Below, one piece after another: positions 16,771 through 24,902 of a stretch of 64,000 bases of DNA. The stretch is from Kitasatospora sp. MAA19 (GTDB lineage: Bacteria > Actinomycetota > Actinomycetes > Streptomycetales > Streptomycetaceae). The stretch is from positions 62,001 through 126,000 of the forward strand of contig NZ_JARXYZ010000001.1 in NCBI RefSeq assembly GCF_029894125.1, given 5' to 3'. Under the pieces are notes generated by a model that searched no databases, was not told the origin of the DNA, and saw only the letters and a list, made by a program, of their open reading frames with translations. The position numbers were made by a program, and so were the translations under genes. Numbering within the stretch: the stretch's first letter is position 1; every line of letters starts with the position of its first letter.

Positions 16771-17247
16771 ATGCCCGCAGGAGCCGCAGACCCGTCCAGC
16801 AACGGCCGGGCGCCCTACGAGGGCGAGCGTTCGGTGGGGCAGCTGTTCGCGGCGGCCACCGCCGACCTGTCCGCGCTGGTCCACGACGAGATCGCGCTCG
16901 CCAAGGCCGAGATCCGGGCGGACGTCAAGCGCGGCGTCTCCGGGGGCGTCTCGCTGGCCGTCGCCGGCGTGGTGGCGCTGGCCGCCGTCCCGATGCTGAG
17001 CGCCGCGGTGGCGTTCGGCATCCACGCGCTGGGCCTGTCGCTCGGCTGGTCGTTCCTCATCGTGGCCGGCGCCTACCTGCTGCTCGCGGTGCTGCTCGGG
17101 CTGATGGCCTGGCGTTCGTTCAAGCGGATCGAGAAGCCGCACCGCACCATCGAGGGCGCCCAGAAGACCGCCGACGTGCTGAAGAACGCCCGGCCGCGCC
17201 CGGCCACCAAGGAGGAGATCGACCGGGCCCTGGGCCGCATCCCGTAA
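16771..17247 (+). CDS. Phage-holin-family (actinobacterial holin-X) membrane protein
   Basis: 158 residues. The GAGGAG site is well spaced from ATG 16771. The N-terminal amphipathic segment GQLFAAATADLSALVHDEIALAKAEI is followed by two membrane helices (SLAVAGVVALAAVPMLSAAVAFGI; FLIVAGAYLLLAVLLGLMAW) and a basic tail. This is the layout of the putative actinobacterial holin-X superfamily. Despite the name, the family is chromosomal and conserved; there is no phage gene near. The function is unknown, perhaps membrane or envelope structure. It precedes the hydrolase gene by 96 bases. Confidence 0.75.
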   Translation: MPAGAADPSSNGRAPYEGERSVGQLFAAATADLSALVHDEIALAKAEIRADVKRGVSGGVSLAVAGVVALAAVPMLSAAVAFGIHALGLSLGWSFLIVAGAYLLLAVLLGLMAWRSFKRIEKPHRTIEGAQKTADVLKNARPRPATKEEIDRALGRIP

Positions 17248-17259
17248 CGGTCCCTCCGG

Positions 17260-17277
17260 GGGCGGCGCGCGCCGCCC
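17260..17277 (+). terminator. GC hairpin after the holin-like gene
   Basis: GGGCGGCGC directly followed by GCGCCGCCC forms a compact stem 12 bases downstream of the stop. It is extremely GC-rich with no T run. Confidence 0.5.
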
Positions 17278-17343
17278 GCCCGGACCCCGCCGGGAGCGAG
17301 TGCCGGACACCTGTCCGAGCCGCGGATGTGACACGCTCTCGGT

Positions 17344-18387
17344 ATGCCGCTTGACCAGAAGCCCGAACCCGCGCAGCCGTCCGCCGACTCCGGCCCCGCT
17401 CCGGCCCCCGGACGGGAGCCCGCCGAGGAGGGCCCCGGCACCGCCCCCGACGGCGGGGCCGACGGCGGCTCCGACGGCGAGGCCGAGGCCTGGAGCGTCC
17501 GGCAGGCCGGCCCGTGGACGCACCGGGACCTCGCGGCCAACGGCGCCCGGTTCCACATCGCCGAGCTGGGCACGGGCCCGCTGGTGCTGCTGGTGCACGG
17601 CTGGCCCGAGTACTGGTGGGCCTGGCGCCACCAGCTGACCGCGCTCGCCGAGGCCGGCTACCGGGCGGTGGCCCTCGACCTGCGGGGCATCGGCGGCAGC
17701 GACCGCACCCCGCGCGGGTACGACCCGGGCAACCTCGCCCTGGACATCACCGGGGTGATCCGCTCGCTCGGCGAACGCCGGGCGCACCTGGTCGGGCACG
17801 CCTCCGGCGGCACGCTGGCCTGGGTGGCCGCCGTGATGCGCCCGTCGGTGATCCAGAGCCTCACCGTGGTCTCCGCCGCGCACCCCCGGGACCTGCGCCG
17901 GGCCCTGCTGACCGACCGCCGCCAGGCGGCCGCCTTCGAGCACGTGCTGGGCTTCCAGCCACCGTGGATACCGGAACGCCGCCTGGTCTCCGACGACGCC
18001 GCGCAGATCGGCCGCTACCTGGAGGCCTGGACCGGCCCGAACCAGCTGGACGAGGCGACGGTGCACGCGTACCGGCAGGCGATCCAGATCCCCAGCACGG
18101 CGCACTGCTCGATCGAGCCGTACCGCTGGCTGCTGCGCTCGATGGCGCGCCCGGACGGCATCCAGTTCGCCCGGCGGATGAAGAAGCCGATCACGGCGCC
18201 GACCCTGCACGTCCAGGGCGCGGCGGACCCGGTGCTGCTGTCGCACACCGCGCTCGGCGGCGGGGAGTACGTGGCGGCGCCGTACCGCTGGCGGCTGCTG
18301 CCGGGGGTCGGGCACTTCCCGCACGAGGAGGCCCCGGAGGAGTTCACCGCGGAGTTGCTGGACTGGGTCGGCCGCCACAAGGAGTGA
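17344..18387 (+). CDS. Alpha/beta hydrolase (epoxide-hydrolase-like) lacking the usual nucleophile
   Basis: 347 residues. A low-complexity Pro/Gly/Asp-rich N-terminus (about 50 residues) precedes the fold: VLLVHGWPEYWWAWRHQ (oxyanion HGWP), ALDLRGIGGSD, then LVGHASGGTLAW. In this family the elbow is G-H-[D/S]-x-G-G; here the nucleophile position is Ala153 and Ser154 lies one residue later. The acid region GAADPVLL and the His in GVGHFPHEEAPEEF are intact. Streptomycete relatives I recall read GHDLGG. So the enzyme may be inactive, or Ser154 may be recruited. Confidence 0.85.
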   Translation: MPLDQKPEPAQPSADSGPAPAPGREPAEEGPGTAPDGGADGGSDGEAEAWSVRQAGPWTHRDLAANGARFHIAELGTGPLVLLVHGWPEYWWAWRHQLTALAEAGYRAVALDLRGIGGSDRTPRGYDPGNLALDITGVIRSLGERRAHLVGHASGGTLAWVAAVMRPSVIQSLTVVSAAHPRDLRRALLTDRRQAAAFEHVLGFQPPWIPERRLVSDDAAQIGRYLEAWTGPNQLDEATVHAYRQAIQIPSTAHCSIEPYRWLLRSMARPDGIQFARRMKKPITAPTLHVQGAADPVLLSHTALGGGEYVAAPYRWRLLPGVGHFPHEEAPEEFTAELLDWVGRHKE

Positions 18388-18558
18388 CGGCCGGGGAGCG
18401 GCGGGAGGGGCACGCGGGCGGGGTGCGCGGGAAGGGACGCAGGGGAAGGGCCCTTGGCCCCAACTCCCCTATTGTTAAGCTCATATGACAACCGCATAGG
18501 CCAACTTCGCCGTGCAACGGGCGGTTACCCCCACCGGCCCAAGGGCATCCATTCCGGT

Positions 18559-18768
18559 ATGACCTGGATGCCCGATCGCGGCGGCGCCCCGCGCGCCCGA
18601 CGCCACAACAGCTCCCAGCGCTCCGCCCACCGCCCCGACCGGGCGGACGACCTCGGCCACGACGGCCTCGACCGCCGTCAGCGCCCGGCGCAGCGCCAGC
18701 TCGGCATCCCCCGCATCCTCGGTCGACGCGCCCGCTGGGTGGGCGCACGACTGCGGCGCGAGACCTGA
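18559..18768 (+). CDS. Small basic protein of unknown function
   Basis: 69 residues beginning MTWMPDRGGAPRARR and ending in RILGRRARWVGARLRRET. 63 of 69 third codon positions are G or C, far better than the opposite strand or the upstream extension, so this frame looks coding. The ribosome site is weak. An AT-rich segment (about 18467-18500) upstream may be its promoter. It is rich in Arg and His with no membrane helix or known motif, and could be a nucleic-acid-binding or small regulatory protein. Confidence 0.5.
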   Translation: MTWMPDRGGAPRARRHNSSQRSAHRPDRADDLGHDGLDRRQRPAQRQLGIPRILGRRARWVGARLRRET

Positions 18769-18794
18769 GGCCTCGCGCCGCGTCACCCGGCCGG

Positions 18795-18847
18795 TTCCCG
18801 GCGGGTCAGTTCACGATCGTTTCCCGGCGGGGTCAGTTCACGATCGT
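18795..18847. repeat. Tandem duplication of the 3' end of the metal-dependent hydrolase gene
   Basis: TTCCCGGCGGGTCAGTTCAC plus GATCGT (18795-18820) is repeated at 18821-18847 with one extra G. The right copy contains the last codons and TGA of the leftward gene; the left copy is a spare stop-codon region. Confidence 0.9.
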
Positions 18848-19534
18848 CGGCGACAGCGCGGTGAACCAGAGCAGGACGAAGGTCGCCACCGACATGATCG
18901 GCACCAGCACCTTCGTCTCGACGCTGTTCCCGCTGCGCTTGATCAGCACCACCTCGTAGCGCTCCTTGTGCGGCCAGAGCAGCGGCGCGCCCTTCTTGGT
19001 CAGGCAGTCGCCCAGCAGGTGCGCCAGGGTGCCCAGCGCCACCGCGTACGGCAACCAGCCCGGCGAGCTCGGCATCCAGGTGTTCATCCCGAAGGTGCCG
19101 AGCGCGGACAGCCCGATGATGGTGATCCAGGCCTCCGGGCCGTCGCCCGGCGGGCAGAGCCGCAGCGCCCGGATCGCGAGCGCGAGCAGGAAGAAGGTCA
19201 GTGCGAGGGTGAAGTTGCGGCCCAGGAAGGTGACGCCCGCCCAGGTGCCGGCGCCCATCAGCGCGACGAACAGCAGCGAGTGGGTGGCGTGCCGGTGACC
19301 GCCGGAGGCCCAGGCCACGAAGCGGCAGAGCGCCTTGGAGAGCGGGCCGAGGAAGTTGGCGATCGAGCCGTCGTGGTGGTCGAGGTCCGGCAGCAGGGCC
19401 GCACCCGCGCACAGCACCGTGCCCATCAGTATGTCCGCCGGCTGCAGCGTGGTGTGCAGCAGCAGCGGGGGCAGGAACGGCGCCGAGGCGGCGTACAGCA
19501 TCGCCCCACTGACCGCGTGCGAGTGACCCATCAT
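18833..19534 (-). CDS. YdjM-like (DUF457) membrane-bound metal-dependent hydrolase
   Basis: 233 residues from ATG 19534 (two consecutive ATGs, GGGAGG upstream; an in-frame extension to 19564 is less likely). The N-terminus MMGHSHAVSGAMLY, LLPDLDHHDGSIA and GGHRHATHSLLF give the HxxH, DxDH and HR-H-THS metal ligands of the family. Several hydrophobic helices follow, and a second histidine region TLAHLLGDCLTKKGAPLLWP is typical. It probably acts as a membrane hydrolase on an unknown substrate. The C-terminal helix ends LSPTIVN. Confidence 0.85.
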   Translation of the reverse strand: MMGHSHAVSGAMLYAASAPFLPPLLLHTTLQPADILMGTVLCAGAALLPDLDHHDGSIANFLGPLSKALCRFVAWASGGHRHATHSLLFVALMGAGTWAGVTFLGRNFTLALTFFLLALAIRALRLCPPGDGPEAWITIIGLSALGTFGMNTWMPSSPGWLPYAVALGTLAHLLGDCLTKKGAPLLWPHKERYEVVLIKRSGNSVETKVLVPIMSVATFVLLWFTALSPTIVN

Positions 19535-19684
19535 CGGACTACCACGACCTCCCGTAAGACTCACTCCGGGACGGCGCCCGGTTGAGCCGAACGGGTGAGC
19601 GCGGCAGAGGCTACCAGGGCGGACTGACGGTGCGACGGATATCGGATGGTAGGACCCGGCGCGTCGGACCGCCGCCGGGCCCGG

Positions 19685-20869
19685 TCAGAGCGCGCAGCCC
19701 TGGGTGTCCACCCGGGTGTTCGCGGTGCTGCCCTTCTCCGCGTCGTCCCGCACCTCGGCCGCGGTCAGCACGTACCCGGTGTCGGCGCTGTCCAGCGACT
19801 TGGCGAACACCACGCCGAAGACCTGGCCGTCCGGGGTGAGCAGCGGGCCGCCGCTGTTGCCCTGGCGGACCAGCGAGCGGACCGAGTAGACGTCGCGGAC
19901 CACCTGGCCGCGGTGGTAGATGTCCGGGCCGTTGGCCTGGATCCGGCCGCGGATACGGGCCGGCTGGACGTTGAAGGCGCCGTTCTCCGGGAAGCCCGCC
20001 ACGATCGCGCTGTCGTTGGTCTTCGCCTCGCCGGCGAAGGCCAGCGCCGGCGCGTTCAGCTTGGGCACGTCCAGGACGGCGATGTCGCGCTGCCAGTCGT
20101 AGCGGACCACCGTCGCGTCGTACAGCTGCCCGGCCCCGCCGATCTGCACGGTGGGCTCGTCGACCCCGCCGACCACGTGGGCGTTGGTCATCACCCGGTG
20201 CGGGGCGAAGACGAAGCCGCTGCCCTCCAGGGTCTTGCCGCAGGAGGTGGCGGCGCCGACCACCTTGACCAGGCTCTGCTTGGCCCGCGCCACCGCCGGG
20301 CTGCCGGCCAGCGCCGGGTCGGGGGTGTCGACCTGGGTGATCGGCTCGTGCTCGAAGGGGTTGAAGACCTGCGGGAAGCCGTTGCGGGCGAGCACCTTGG
20401 AGAAGTCCGAGAACCAGTTCGGCGCGTCGTCGGGCAGCGCGTTCTGCACGCCGCCGAGGATCGCCGAGGAGCGGACCTGCTTGGACACCGTCGGCAGCGA
20501 CGCCCCGGCCAGCGCCGAGCCGATCAGCCAGGCCACCAGCAGCATCGAGACCACGTTCACGGCCGCCCCGCCGGTCGCGTCCAGCACCCGCGCCGGGCGG
20601 CGGTCGATGTGGCCGCGGAGCTTCCAGCCGAAGTGCGCGGTGATCGCCTGGCCGATCGCGGCACACACGATCACCACCACCACGGCCACCACCGAGGCGG
20701 TGGTGCCCGGGCTGAGGTGGTCGAGCAGCAACGGCAGCAGCTGGACGGCCAGCAGGCCACCGCCCAGGAAGCCGACCAGGGACAGGACACCCACCACAAA
20801 GCCCTGCCGGTAACCCGACACGGCGAATCCCACGGCAGCGGCGATCAGCAGCACATCCAGGACGTTCAC
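19685..20869 (-). CDS. marP: MarP-family periplasmic serine protease with colicin V-type membrane domain
   Basis: 394 residues, GTG start with GGAGGG. Four N-terminal helices (about residues 1-125, CvpA-like) anchor an extracellular chymotrypsin-fold protease. The catalytic triad is complete: His231 (MTNAHVVGG), Asp262 (DWQRDIAVLDV) and Ser339 (RQGNSGGPLL). Two cysteines (SCGKTL; TQGCAL) may form the regulatory disulfide known in M. tuberculosis MarP (Rv3671c), which confers acid and oxidative resistance by cleaving a peptidoglycan hydrolase. It is followed by nothing in its strand and preceded by the Nudix and nth genes, as in mycobacteria. Confidence 0.92.
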   Translation of the reverse strand: MNVLDVLLIAAAVGFAVSGYRQGFVVGVLSLVGFLGGGLLAVQLLPLLLDHLSPGTTASVVAVVVVIVCAAIGQAITAHFGWKLRGHIDRRPARVLDATGGAAVNVVSMLLVAWLIGSALAGASLPTVSKQVRSSAILGGVQNALPDDAPNWFSDFSKVLARNGFPQVFNPFEHEPITQVDTPDPALAGSPAVARAKQSLVKVVGAATSCGKTLEGSGFVFAPHRVMTNAHVVGGVDEPTVQIGGAGQLYDATVVRYDWQRDIAVLDVPKLNAPALAFAGEAKTNDSAIVAGFPENGAFNVQPARIRGRIQANGPDIYHRGQVVRDVYSVRSLVRQGNSGGPLLTPDGQVFGVVFAKSLDSADTGYVLTAAEVRDDAEKGSTANTRVDTQGCAL

Positions 20870-20915
20870 CCCGATACCCTCCCACGGCCCTCGACCCGGC
20901 CGCGCGGACGGGCCC

Positions 20916-21674
20916 TCACGAGGTACCGGCGTCGCCGCCCAGCAGCGCCCGGGAGTGGTCGAGGTCGCCCTGCACCAGGGCCAGCGCCTCGTCCGAGAGG
21001 TCGACGATCCGGGACGGGTCCCAGGGCAGCTCCAGTCCGCTGTGGTGCAGCACCCGGTCGATCACCCCGGCCGTGAACCCCCAGACCAGCCGCCCGGCCA
21101 CCGCGAAGGCCGGCCCCACGTGTCCGGACGGGTGCCGCAGCCGGACCCGGTTCGCCGGGTCGACCAGGTCCGCGATCGACACCCGGAACACCGCGCCGGT
21201 CTCGCCCTGGTCCACCGGCCGCACCGGCGACTCCTCGCGCCACCAGCCCAGCACCGGGGTCACCACGAACCGGCTGACCGGGATGTACAGCGCGGGCAGC
21301 GCCGCGAACACCTGCACCCCGGCCGGGTCCAGCCCGGTCTCCTCCCAGGCCTCGCGCAGCGCCGCCGCGATCGGGCCCGGACCGTCCGGATCACCGTCCT
21401 CCGGATCCAGCGCGCCGCCCGGGAAGGACGGCTGCCCGGCGTGCGAGCGCAGCGAACGGGCCCGCTCGATCAGCAGCAGGTCCGGCCCGTCCGGGCCCTC
21501 GCCGAACAGCATCAGCACCGCCGCCGCCCGGCCGCCCTCCACCGGCGGCAGGAAGCGGCTCAGCTGCTCCGGCAGCACCCGCTCGGCGGCGTCCCGCACC
21601 GGGTCCAGCCAGACCGGCAGGCCGTCCCGCTCGATCACCGGGGCCGCCGACGGCTCCGGTGCCCGCCGCGTCAC
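20916..21674 (-). CDS. Nudix hydrolase, CoA pyrophosphatase type
   Basis: 252 residues. The GTG start overlaps the nth stop (GTGA), which fixes it. [22 protein letters not shown] is the CoA-diphosphatase (UPF0035) signature just before the Nudix box, which ends [10 protein letters not shown]. It should cleave CoA or related dinucleotides to 3',5'-ADP and phosphopantetheine. It shares the nth-nudix-marP order with Rv3674c-Rv3671c. Probably one transcript from nth. Confidence 0.88.
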   Translation of the reverse strand: MTRRAPEPSAAPVIERDGLPVWLDPVRDAAERVLPEQLSRFLPPVEGGRAAAVLMLFGEGPDGPDLLLIERARSLRSHAGQPSFPGGALDPEDGDPDGPGPIAAALREAWEETGLDPAGVQVFAALPALYIPVSRFVVTPVLGWWREESPVRPVDQGETGAVFRVSIADLVDPANRVRLRHPSGHVGPAFAVAGRLVWGFTAGVIDRVLHHSGLELPWDPSRIVDLSDEALALVQGDLDHSRALLGGDAGTS

Positions 21675-22549
21675 TCGCCCACCGCCAGGTCCGCGACCCG
21701 CCCCTGGTGCGCGGCGGCGTCGGCCCGGGCGGCGGCCTCCCCCGGGAAGTCCCCCGGCGGCCGCAGCCGCTGCCCGGGCTGCCCGCCCAGCTCGTACTTG
21801 AGCAGCTTGCGCGCCTTCTCCGGGTCGGTCTCGCCCTCCCCGTACGACGGGCAGAGCGGCGCGATCGGGCAGGCACCGCAGGCGGGGGTGCGGGAGTGGC
21901 AGATCCGGCGGCCGTGGAAGACCACCCGGTGCGACAGCATCGTCCACTCCGACTTCGGGAAGATCTCGGCGACGGCCGCCTCGACCTTCACCGGGTCCTC
22001 CTCGGCGGTCCAGCCGAACCGCCGGGCCAGCCGCCCGAAGTGCGTGTCCACAGTGATCCCGGGCACCCCGAAGGCGTTGCCGAGAACCACGTTGGCGGTC
22101 TTGCGGCCCACGCCCGGCAGCGTCACCAGGTCGTCGAGGCGGCCCGGGACCTCGCCGCCGAACTCGTCGCGCAGGGCGATCGAGAGGCCGATCAACGACT
22201 TCGCCTTGTTCCGGAAGAACCCGGTCGGGCGGATGACCTCCTCCAGCTCCTCCGGGTTCGCCGCCGCCATGTCCTCCGGCGTCGGGTACTTCGCGAACAG
22301 CGCCGGCGTCGTCTGGTTCACCCGCAGGTCCGTCGTCTGCGCCGACAGCACCGTCGCCACCAGCAGCTGGAACGGGTTCTCGAAGTCCAGCTCCGGATGC
22401 GCGTACGGGTACAACTCCGCCAACTCGCGGTTGATCCGCCGCGCCCGCCGCACCATCGCCAGCTGTGACTCCGGCTTCCTCGACTTCACCGCCGCCCTCG
22501 TCACGGTCGGCTTCGGCGCCGCCGCCTTCCGGGCCTTGCTCTCTGCCAT
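21671..22549 (-). CDS. nth: Endonuclease III
   Basis: 292 residues. It is a bifunctional glycosylase/AP lyase for oxidised pyrimidines. Visible are the helix-hairpin-helix [12 protein letters not shown] (Lys nucleophile), the catalytic Asp in [11 protein letters not shown] and the 4Fe-4S cluster C-x6-C-x2-C-x5-C in [18 protein letters not shown] basic 35-residue N-terminal extension and a C-terminal tail of about 40 residues make it longer than E. coli Nth. ATG 22549 is the only sensible start. It heads the nth-nudix operon. Confidence 0.96.
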   Translation of the reverse strand: MAESKARKAAAPKPTVTRAAVKSRKPESQLAMVRRARRINRELAELYPYAHPELDFENPFQLLVATVLSAQTTDLRVNQTTPALFAKYPTPEDMAAANPEELEEVIRPTGFFRNKAKSLIGLSIALRDEFGGEVPGRLDDLVTLPGVGRKTANVVLGNAFGVPGITVDTHFGRLARRFGWTAEEDPVKVEAAVAEIFPKSEWTMLSHRVVFHGRRICHSRTPACGACPIAPLCPSYGEGETDPEKARKLLKYELGGQPGQRLRPPGDFPGEAAARADAAAHQGRVADLAVGE

Positions 22550-22629
22550 GCACGAAGGCTACGCCGCCCGGCGGACCCCTCGGGGCCGATCAGCGCGACC
22601 GGCGCCCGCCGGGGCGACGGGCGGCCTGT

Positions 22630-22663
22630 TGTCCGATGAGCACCGCTGTCCGATGAGCACCGC
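22630..22663. repeat. Two tandem copies of a 17-bp unit upstream of nth
   Basis: TGTCCGATGAGCACCGC occurs twice head to tail, 81 bases upstream of the nth start in the nth/hydrolase divergent gap. It could be a duplication or a double binding site. Confidence 0.7.
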
Positions 22664-22748
22664 GTGCGGCGTGTTCGGTTGCCCGACCGGGGGCACCCGG
22701 GAGGCCCGCCGCTCGTCCCGGGGCCTCCTGCGCATCCCACCATGACCC

Positions 22749-22788
22749 GTTCCGGTGCCTCCGACGAGAGTGGCGGAGGCACCGGAAC
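22749..22788. other. Long inverted repeat in a divergent intergenic region
   Basis: GTTCCGGTGCCTCCG and CGGAGGCACCGGAAC form a perfect 15-pair stem with a 10-base loop. Neither flanking gene (nth leftward, hydrolase rightward) ends here, so it is not an obvious terminator. It may be an operator, an attenuator in the hydrolase leader, or the relic of a lost gene end. Nothing else is evident in the 344-base gap. Confidence 0.7.
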
Positions 22789-22893
22789 ACGCCCCTGCCC
22801 GCGGCGGAAGAAATCCTCGGCCGGAGCGATGAGTTCCGCGGCGGCGGCCGGTCTACCCCTGTGACCGATCCGTACAAGCGAAGGACCCACCCC

Positions 22894-23682
22894 ATGAACA
22901 CCGTTGTCTCCGCCGACGGCACCAGCATCGCCTGCTCCGTGGCCGGCTCCGGGCCGGCCGTCGTCCTCGTGGACGGCGCGCTCTGCCACCGGCGTTTCGG
23001 CCCGGCTCCCGCCCTGGCCGAGCAGCTCGCGGCGCACCACACCGTCTGGACCTACGACCGGCGCGGCCGCGGTGACAGCGGCGACACCGCGCCCTTCGCG
23101 GTGGAGCGCGAGATCGAGGACCTGGCGGCCGTCATCACGGCCGCCGGCGGCTCGGCCGCCGTCCTCGGGGTGTCCTCCGGTGCCGCGCTCGCCCTGCGGG
23201 CCGCCGCGCAGGGCGTCGGCATCAGCCGACTCGCCGTCTACGAGCCGCCGTTCAGCGCCGAGGACGGGCAGCGCGCCCGGTTCGCCCAGTACGTGGCCGA
23301 GCTGGACGCGGCGCTCGCGGACGGTCGGCGCGGTGACGCCGTCGCGGCCCTCATGACCTTCGCCGGCATGCCGGCGGAGCTGCTGGACGGGCTGCGCGCG
23401 GCCCCGATGTGGCCGGCCTTCGAGGCGGTGGCGCCGACCCTGCCCTACGACGCCGCAGCGCTCGGTGTGCACGGCGGCGCGGCCGTCCCGGGCGATGTCC
23501 TGGGCCGGGTCGCGGTGCCGACGCTCGTCGTCGACGGCGGCGCCAGCCCGGAGTCGCTGCGGGCGCCGGCGCGCGCGGTCGCGGCGGCCGTGCCGGGCGC
23601 CGAGTACCGGACGCTGGCCGGCCAGACCCACGAGGTGGCGGCCGAGGTGCTGGCGCCGGAGCTGGTGAAGTTCTTCGCCTGA
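22894..23682 (+). CDS. Alpha/beta hydrolase
   Basis: 262 residues starting at ATG 22894 with AAGGA upstream. The fold shows VVLVDGALCHRRFG (oxyanion loop), YDRRGRGDSGD, the nucleophile elbow LGVSSGAAL (G-x-S-x-G intact), the acid region LVVDGGAS and the C-terminal His in GQTHEVAAEVL. It is a small cofactor-free hydrolase or esterase of unknown substrate. The long inverted repeat at 22749-22788 lies in its probable leader. A TetR gene is convergent with it. Confidence 0.85.
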   Translation: MNTVVSADGTSIACSVAGSGPAVVLVDGALCHRRFGPAPALAEQLAAHHTVWTYDRRGRGDSGDTAPFAVEREIEDLAAVITAAGGSAAVLGVSSGAALALRAAAQGVGISRLAVYEPPFSAEDGQRARFAQYVAELDAALADGRRGDAVAALMTFAGMPAELLDGLRAAPMWPAFEAVAPTLPYDAAALGVHGGAAVPGDVLGRVAVPTLVVDGGASPESLRAPARAVAAAVPGAEYRTLAGQTHEVAAEVLAPELVKFFA

Positions 23683-23722
23683 CCGGCGGGTCCGGCCGAA
23701 CCGACGGAACGCGGTCGCGGGC

Positions 23723-24280
23723 TCAGACCCCGGCGAGGAAGGACCGCCAGGCGGCGGCCACCCGCGGCGCGTTCCGATCGTCGGCGAGCAGGTCGAGCAG
23801 CAGACCCCGGATCACCGCCAGGGCGAGCGCGGGGTCGACGGGCGAGTCGGCCATCAGGGTACGCAGCGGGGGCAGCCACTCGTCGAGCGAGGCGGCGGCG
23901 AAGCCGCGCCAGGGGCCGTCCGGTCCGGGGCCGAGGGCCCGGACGTACCCCTCGAAGAACAGCCTCAGGACGCTTCGGTGTTCGGGGGCGGTGAGCCAGT
24001 CCCAGAGCCGGTCGAGGGTCTCGCGCGGGGTGCCGGGCTCCTGCTCGCAGCGGGCCAGCAGGGCCAGTTGCTCCTCGCGGCCGGCGGCGAGCACGGCGCG
24101 GATCAGGCCCTCCTTGGAGCCGAAGAGGTAGAGCAGCACCCGGGGGCTGCTGCCGATCGACTCGGCGAGCGGCCGCAGCGAGAGGTCGGAGAGGCTGTTC
24201 TCGGCCAGGTAGCGTCTGGTGGCCGCGAGCAGCTCGGTCCGGCGGGCGGAGGGCTGCGAGGTGTCGACAGCGTCAGGCAT
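23723..24280 (-). CDS. TetR/AcrR-family repressor
   Basis: 185 residues. The N-terminal HTH (RRTELLAATRRYLAENSLSDLSLRPLAESIGSSPRVLLYLFGSKEGLI) is clear, and the C-terminal ligand domain is diverse. It is divergent from the GNAT/RraA pair, and a 34-bp perfect palindrome begins 8 bases from its start codon, so it probably represses itself and the divergent genes. The ligand is unknown. Confidence 0.9.
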   Translation of the reverse strand: MPDAVDTSQPSARRTELLAATRRYLAENSLSDLSLRPLAESIGSSPRVLLYLFGSKEGLIRAVLAAGREEQLALLARCEQEPGTPRETLDRLWDWLTAPEHRSVLRLFFEGYVRALGPGPDGPWRGFAAASLDEWLPPLRTLMADSPVDPALALAVIRGLLLDLLADDRNAPRVAAAWRSFLAGV

Positions 24281-24287
24281 GCGCCCT

Positions 24288-24321
24288 AGTCTTCACTGAA
24301 ACGACTGTTTCAGTGAAGACT
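24288..24321. promoter_or_regulatory. Palindromic operator between tetR-like and GNAT genes
   Basis: Perfect 15-base arms, AGTCTTCACTGAAAC and GTTTCAGTGAAGACT, separated by GACT. It sits in the 65-base divergent promoter region and is almost certainly the operator of the adjacent TetR protein. Confidence 0.88.
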
Positions 24322-24345
24322 GCTGCGGTGGAGGAGGCGGGTGCC

Positions 24346-24849
24346 GTGCCGGTGGAGATCCGGGAGGCCGACCGGCCGGGCGACCTGGGAGCGGTGGCCG
24401 CGCTGCACGGGGTGCTGTACGCCCGCGAGTTCGGGATGGACGCCACGATGGAGGCCCACGTCGCCCTCGGCATGGCCGAACTCGCGCTGGCCCGCGCCGC
24501 CGAGGGCGGTGCCGCGCCCGGCCGGCTCTGGGTGGCCGAGCTCGACGGGCGGGTGGTCGGCGCGACCGGGCTGACCCGGGTCGCGGACCGGCCCGGCTGG
24601 TGGCAGCTGCGCTGGGTGATCGCCGACCCGGCCGTCCGGGGCCAGGGGCTGGGCCACCGGCTCCTGGACACCGCCCTCGCCGAGGCGCGGGAGCGAGCGG
24701 CGCACGGCGTGCTGCTGTGGACCATCGCCGGCCTGGGCGCCGCCCACCACCTCTACGAACAGGCCGGTTTCCGGCTCACGGTCTCCCGACCGGCCCGCAA
24801 GTGGGGCGTCGAGACCACCGAGCAGGCCATGGAACTGGCGCTGGCCTGA
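24346..24849 (+). CDS. GNAT acetyltransferase
   Basis: 167 residues. I chose GTG 24346 because GGAGGAGG (24330-24337) lies 8 bases upstream; GTG 24313 would fall inside the operator. The motif A region VIADPAVRGQGLGHRLLDTALAEA gives the acetyl-CoA pyrophosphate loop (R-G-Q-G-L-G), and HHLYEQAGFRLT is motif B. The MarR-associated GNAT type is suggested by AALHGVLYAREFGMD near the N-terminus. The acceptor is unknown. Probably co-transcribed with the RraA-like gene 53 bases downstream. Confidence 0.85.
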   Translation: MPVEIREADRPGDLGAVAALHGVLYAREFGMDATMEAHVALGMAELALARAAEGGAAPGRLWVAELDGRVVGATGLTRVADRPGWWQLRWVIADPAVRGQGLGHRLLDTALAEARERAAHGVLLWTIAGLGAAHHLYEQAGFRLTVSRPARKWGVETTEQAMELALA

Positions 24850-24902
24850 CGCCGCACCGCCGCACCGCCGCACGAAGCACACGACTCGGAGAACGAGGAA
24901 GC

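Noticed and set aside
16771..17247. Prophage because of a holin-family protein
   Set aside because: The holin-X family is a chromosomal actinobacterial family; no other phage gene is present.
24313..24345. Upstream GTG start for the GNAT gene
   Set aside because: It lies within the TetR operator and has no ribosome site; GTG 24346 has a well-spaced GGAGGAGG.
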